9,119 nt of DNA from positions 1 through 9,119 of the forward strand of contig CAMLNJ010000085.1 in NCBI GenBank assembly GCA_946481225.1. Reading direction: 5' to 3'. Source of the stretch: an uncultured Verrucomicrobiota bacterium. Its GTDB lineage: Bacteria > Verrucomicrobiota > Verrucomicrobiae > Opitutales > Opitutaceae. This document shows, one piece after another, positions 6,958-9,119 of this stretch. Each line of letters opens with the position of its first letter. Position 1 is the first letter of the stretch. The notes below the pieces were generated by a model. It was not told the DNA's origin and ran no database searches. It was given only the letters and a program-made list of their open reading frames with translations. The position numbers were made by a program, and so were the translations under genes.

Positions 6958-8138
6958 GGGGTTCCCTTCGCCGACGATTTCTCCACGCGCACGATCTGAC
7001 CGGAATCCAGAAGCTGGGCGCCGAGGGCGACCACGACGTCCCCTTGCCGGAGCCCTTGGCTTAGCCACGCGGTTTCCGTTCCGAGTTTGGCGACAGAGAC
7101 GGAGCGCTTTCGCAGGGCCGACGTGTCGGGATCGACGACCCACACCGCGGCGCCGTCACCGCGATCGATCAGGCTGCCCAACGGAATCTCCGTGATCGGC
7201 GGCGCCGTCTCTGCGGAGGGGGAGACGCGAACGGTGACGGTGGCTCCCAGCGGAAAGCGCGCCGGGTCGCCTTTGAGGACGTAGCGGGCTTGGTAAGTGC
7301 GCGCGACGGGATCGGCGACGCCGGAGATTTCCCGCAAAGTCGCGGGAACCGTCGCCGCTTCATCGAGGTAGAGCCGCGCCGTGGCGGCATGATCGCGGAT
7401 CCGCGCCAGCGAACTCTCGGGGATATCGACGACGGCTTCCCGCGGGCCGGCCGTGGCGAGCACGATCACCGCTTGGCCGGCGGCAACCACCTGGCCCGGC
7501 TCGGCCGGCGCGGACATGACGATGCCGTCCGAATCGGCATACAAGGTCGTGTAGCCGGCCTGATTGGCGATTTGCTCCGCCTGGGCCTCGGCCGAGCGCA
7601 GTCGTGCGGCGCCGCTTTCGGCCGCGGCGGTCGCCTTCTCCAAGAGGTCCCGTGCCTCGGCGCCTTTCTCCACGAGGCCGAAAACGCGCGCCTGCTCCAG
7701 AAGCGCCTGCGTCGTGACGGCGCGCGCCGCTTCGACGGCGGCCCGGGCGGCCTGCAGCGCGAGTTGGTAATCGACCGGATCGAGCTTTAGCAAGGGCTGG
7801 TCCTTTTTGACCGTGTCGCCGGCATTCACCAGTCGCTCGGCGATCTTTCCCGCGACACGAAATCCCAGACCGCTCTCCGTGCGCGCGCGGACGACACCGG
7901 TGTAGTGCATCGTCGCTTCGGCTCCGTGACGGGGTGCGTCGATCTCGACCACTCTTACCACTTTGGGCGCGCTTGCGTTTGTCTTCGCGGCGCCTTGGCC
8001 ACAACCGGACAACACGATGATTCCCACGGCGCCGAGGGCGCTCAGTGCGCCTCGACGAACAACCGGCCTGGTGCGGCTGGATCGCGCCGTCGGGGCGTGA
8101 TCGGGTTTGGTGACGCGGGAATCAGTGCGGATGTTCAT
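6954..8138 (-). CDS. RND efflux periplasmic adaptor (membrane fusion protein), lipoprotein
   Basis: A 394-residue HlyD/AcrA-type adaptor that would bridge the inner-membrane pump and an outer-membrane channel in the periplasm. Residues 29-45 form a lipoprotein signal peptide ending in the lipobox LSGC, with Cys46 as the acylated residue. A 28-residue polar, basic extension precedes it, which is longer than usual; no closer in-frame ATG or GTG is apparent. Residues about 79-123 are the first half of the lipoyl/barrel-sandwich domain (YTGVVRARTESGLGFRVAGKI, then VNAGDTVKKDQPLLKLD). Residues about 124-192 form the Ala-rich alpha-helical hairpin. Residues 193-228 close the lipoyl domain (LYADSDGIVMS..PGQVVAAGQAV). 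Residues about 233-305 are the beta-barrel domain, and about 310-387 the membrane-proximal domain (IPLGSLIDRGDGAAVWVVD). The stop overlaps the pump gene start in an ATGA. The adaptor and pump family assignments agree with each other, and the order adaptor-then-pump is the usual one. Confidence 0.94.
   Translation of the reverse strand: MNIRTDSRVTKPDHAPTARSSRTRPVVRRGALSALGAVGIIVLSGCGQGAAKTNASAPKVVRVVEIDAPRHGAEATMHYTGVVRARTESGLGFRVAGKIAERLVNAGDTVKKDQPLLKLDPVDYQLALQAARAAVEAARAVTTQALLEQARVFGLVEKGAEARDLLEKATAAAESGAARLRSAEAQAEQIANQAGYTTLYADSDGIVMSAPAEPGQVVAAGQAVIVLATAGPREAVVDIPESSLARIRDHAATARLYLDEAATVPATLREISGVADPVARTYQARYVLKGDPARFPLGATVTVRVSPSAETAPPITEIPLGSLIDRGDGAAVWVVDPDTSALRKRSVSVAKLGTETAWLSQGLRQGDVVVALGAQLLDSGQIVRVEKSSAKGTP
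6963..6968 (-). promoter_or_regulatory. Possible ribosome-binding site for the RND pump gene
   Basis: On the minus strand AAGGGA lies about five bases before the ATG at 6957, inside the 3' end of the adaptor gene. It is an imperfect match to the Shine-Dalgarno consensus. It supports the MSRFNLS start over the longer upstream reading. Coupling through the ATGA overlap could make a strong site unnecessary. Confidence 0.4.
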
Positions 8139-8177
8139 AGCGGCGATTTCGTCGAAAGGTGTTTCCGGCGTTTCCGC

Positions 8178-9056
8178 TCACGCGTTCATTGTCCGCGACA
8201 TCATGGCTTGGTGCAGGCGACGCGGCGTGGCCCAGGTAAAGATCGCGACCAGTTTATTGGACAAGCCCGGCACGATGCTCATACGGCCCGCGTGCAATGC
8301 ACGGATGCCGGCGCGCACGACCGGGGCCGGCTTCATCATCAGAAGCTTCAGGGTGGGGGGGAGCTTTTGCTGCGCCGCGGTGGCGAAGCCGGTGTCCGAC
8401 AGGCCCGGGCAAAGCGTGGTGACCGTGATGCCGTCGCGCTTGAACTCGCGGTGAAGCGCCTCGCCCAAGCGCAACACGTAGGCCTTGGCGGCGGAGTAGA
8501 CGGCGAAGTTTTCCACGCCTTGATAGGCCAGCAGGCTCGCGACGAGCAGGATCTTGCCGCGTCGGCGGTCGCGCATGTCTCGCGCAAAGAGGTGGGTCAC
8601 CGCGGTGAGGCCCGCGATATCCAGCTGCACCATCGCCAGGGCGGCGTCGAGCGGGGCGTCGGCGAAGGGGCCCTGAAGGCCATGTCCGGCGTTGTTGATC
8701 AGGATATCGATAGCAACGCCGCGGTCGCGAAGCCGCCCGTGCAATCGCACGACCGCGGCGATATCTGTGAGATCAACCTGCTCCACCAAGACTTCGCAGC
8801 CGTGCCGCCGACGAAGGCTCTCGGCCAGGGCTTGCAGCCGGTCGAGCCGGCGCGCGACCAGCACCAAATCATGGCCTTGTTCGGCGTATTGGCGGGCGAA
8901 TTCCTCGCCGAAGCCGCTCGATGCGCCCGTGATAAGCACCCACGATTTGGCGACCTCATTTGGGTTTGGCTTTTTGCCGGGCCGGCTCGCCGGGTGGAGA
9001 TCGCCGGCGAGGCGAGAGTGAGCGCGGGCGCTTTGACTTGGATTGCTGTGGGACAT
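8178..9056 (-). CDS. Short-chain dehydrogenase/reductase (classical SDR, DltE/YdfG-like)
   Basis: This 292-residue Rossmann-fold NAD(P)-dependent oxidoreductase carries the classical SDR landmarks. The cofactor glycine motif is TGASSGFG (residues 43-50). ARR at 68-70 follows the second strand and favours NADP(H). Asp95 lies in VDLTD and the NNAG motif is at 121-124. The catalytic residues are Ser174, Tyr187 and Lys191 in YSAAK. CPGLSDTGF at 216-224 is the usual post-catalytic Pro-Gly region. At the position normally held by the tetrad Asn (QLN in relatives), the sequence reads QLD, with Asp147. Some 37 Ser/Pro/His-rich residues precede the Rossmann fold, more than usual, so the true start may be downstream; the frame is also open upstream to the window edge. 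The C-terminal part (LKLLMMKPAPVVRAGIRAL) resembles fatty-aldehyde or steroid-type SDRs, but no substrate can be assigned. It is first in the apparent operon, 39 nt before the adaptor gene. Its link to efflux, for example modifying a pumped compound, is inference only. Confidence 0.9.
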   Translation of the reverse strand: MSHSNPSQSARAHSRLAGDLHPASRPGKKPNPNEVAKSWVLITGASSGFGEEFARQYAEQGHDLVLVARRLDRLQALAESLRRRHGCEVLVEQVDLTDIAAVVRLHGRLRDRGVAIDILINNAGHGLQGPFADAPLDAALAMVQLDIAGLTAVTHLFARDMRDRRRGKILLVASLLAYQGVENFAVYSAAKAYVLRLGEALHREFKRDGITVTTLCPGLSDTGFATAAQQKLPPTLKLLMMKPAPVVRAGIRALHAGRMSIVPGLSNKLVAIFTWATPRRLHQAMMSRTMNA

Positions 9057-9119
9057 GGCGTTTTTCGGTGAAGACGGTGAGGTGGCGGCGGGAGAGACGG
9101 CTTTGGGATCGGCACGGGT
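9057..9119 (-). other. Region upstream of the SDR gene, cut by the window edge
   Basis: These 63 bases hold no stop codon in the SDR frame and no purine-rich site close to the ATG at 9056. I cannot identify a promoter. The region may be a leader, the 3' end of another gene, or part of a longer SDR reading frame. Confidence 0.3.

Larger units (their letters stand above)
3874..9056 (-). other. Probable SDR-adaptor-RND pump operon
   Basis: Three genes run in the same direction with a 39-nt gap and then a 4-nt overlap, and no terminator-like hairpin lies between them. This spacing supports co-transcription of the adaptor and pump strongly, and of the SDR moderately. An outer-membrane TolC-type channel and a TetR- or MarR-type regulator, common partners of such pumps, are absent from the window. 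Any promoter probably lies beyond the SDR start near or past the right edge. Confidence 0.7.

Noticed and set aside
5068..6999. A 643-codon plus-strand open frame opposite the RND pump gene
   Set aside because: Antisense shadow: composition is rich in His, Arg, Gly and Asp, and no family motif is present, whereas the minus strand encodes an unambiguous pump.
6958..7143. 62-codon upstream extension of the pump gene
   Set aside because: It lies inside the adaptor gene and encodes an Arg/Pro-rich stretch. MSRFNLS at 6957 is the family-typical start, with an ATGA overlap and a nearby AAGGGA.
8139..8177. Repeated CGGAAAC heptamer in the SDR-adaptor gap, considered as an operator or regulatory repeat
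   Set aside because: Only two short copies close together without symmetry or a known binding-site match; too little to support a regulatory call.
7905..9071. A 388-codon plus-strand open frame opposite the adaptor start and the SDR gene
   Set aside because: Antisense shadow of two genes with intact motifs; no domain signature of its own.

Overview
This 9.1-kb window is GC-rich bacterial chromosome-type DNA with five protein genes in two blocks that converge near position 3865. Protein style points to Verrucomicrobiota, most likely the Opitutaceae. The main clues are long Ala/Thr/Gly-rich secreted proteins with Ig and putative-Ig domains, an N-terminal module of the type RLRWLQAPAFLLVLLLQRTP, a C-terminal NLLHYALG / STDLVTW module, and a late FFLLP-type beta module. 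The assignment rests on recalled family style, not on a search. I see no RNA gene, CRISPR array, insertion sequence or phage gene.

Left block (1-3856, plus strand): two tandem paralogous genes for large secreted or surface beta-sandwich proteins. The first lacks its 5' end because the window starts inside it. The second is complete at 834 codons. They align from the LGAVDTVAGATTFNA segment through a conserved domain and the first Ig domain, with small in-frame indels. They then diverge into unrelated C-terminal modules. The pair looks like a gene duplication followed by C-terminal module exchange. Their function is unknown.

Right block (3874-9056, minus strand): a probable three-gene operon, transcribed leftward. 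It starts with a short-chain dehydrogenase/reductase (SDR). After a 39-nt gap comes a lipoprotein periplasmic adaptor (membrane fusion protein) of an efflux pump, whose stop codon overlaps the start of a 1027-residue RND (HAE-type) inner-membrane pump by 4 nt (ATGA). The adaptor and pump form two parts of a tripartite drug or solvent efflux system. The outer-membrane channel and any regulator are not in the window. They could lie beyond position 9119 or elsewhere in the genome.

Nearly all remaining long open frames, some over 600 codons, are shadows caused by high GC at third codon positions. Coding density is very high and no gene-free stretch exceeds 70 bases. I do not see a clearly new molecular system. 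The most interesting element is the modular surface-protein pair with its shared, unusual N-terminal export module.
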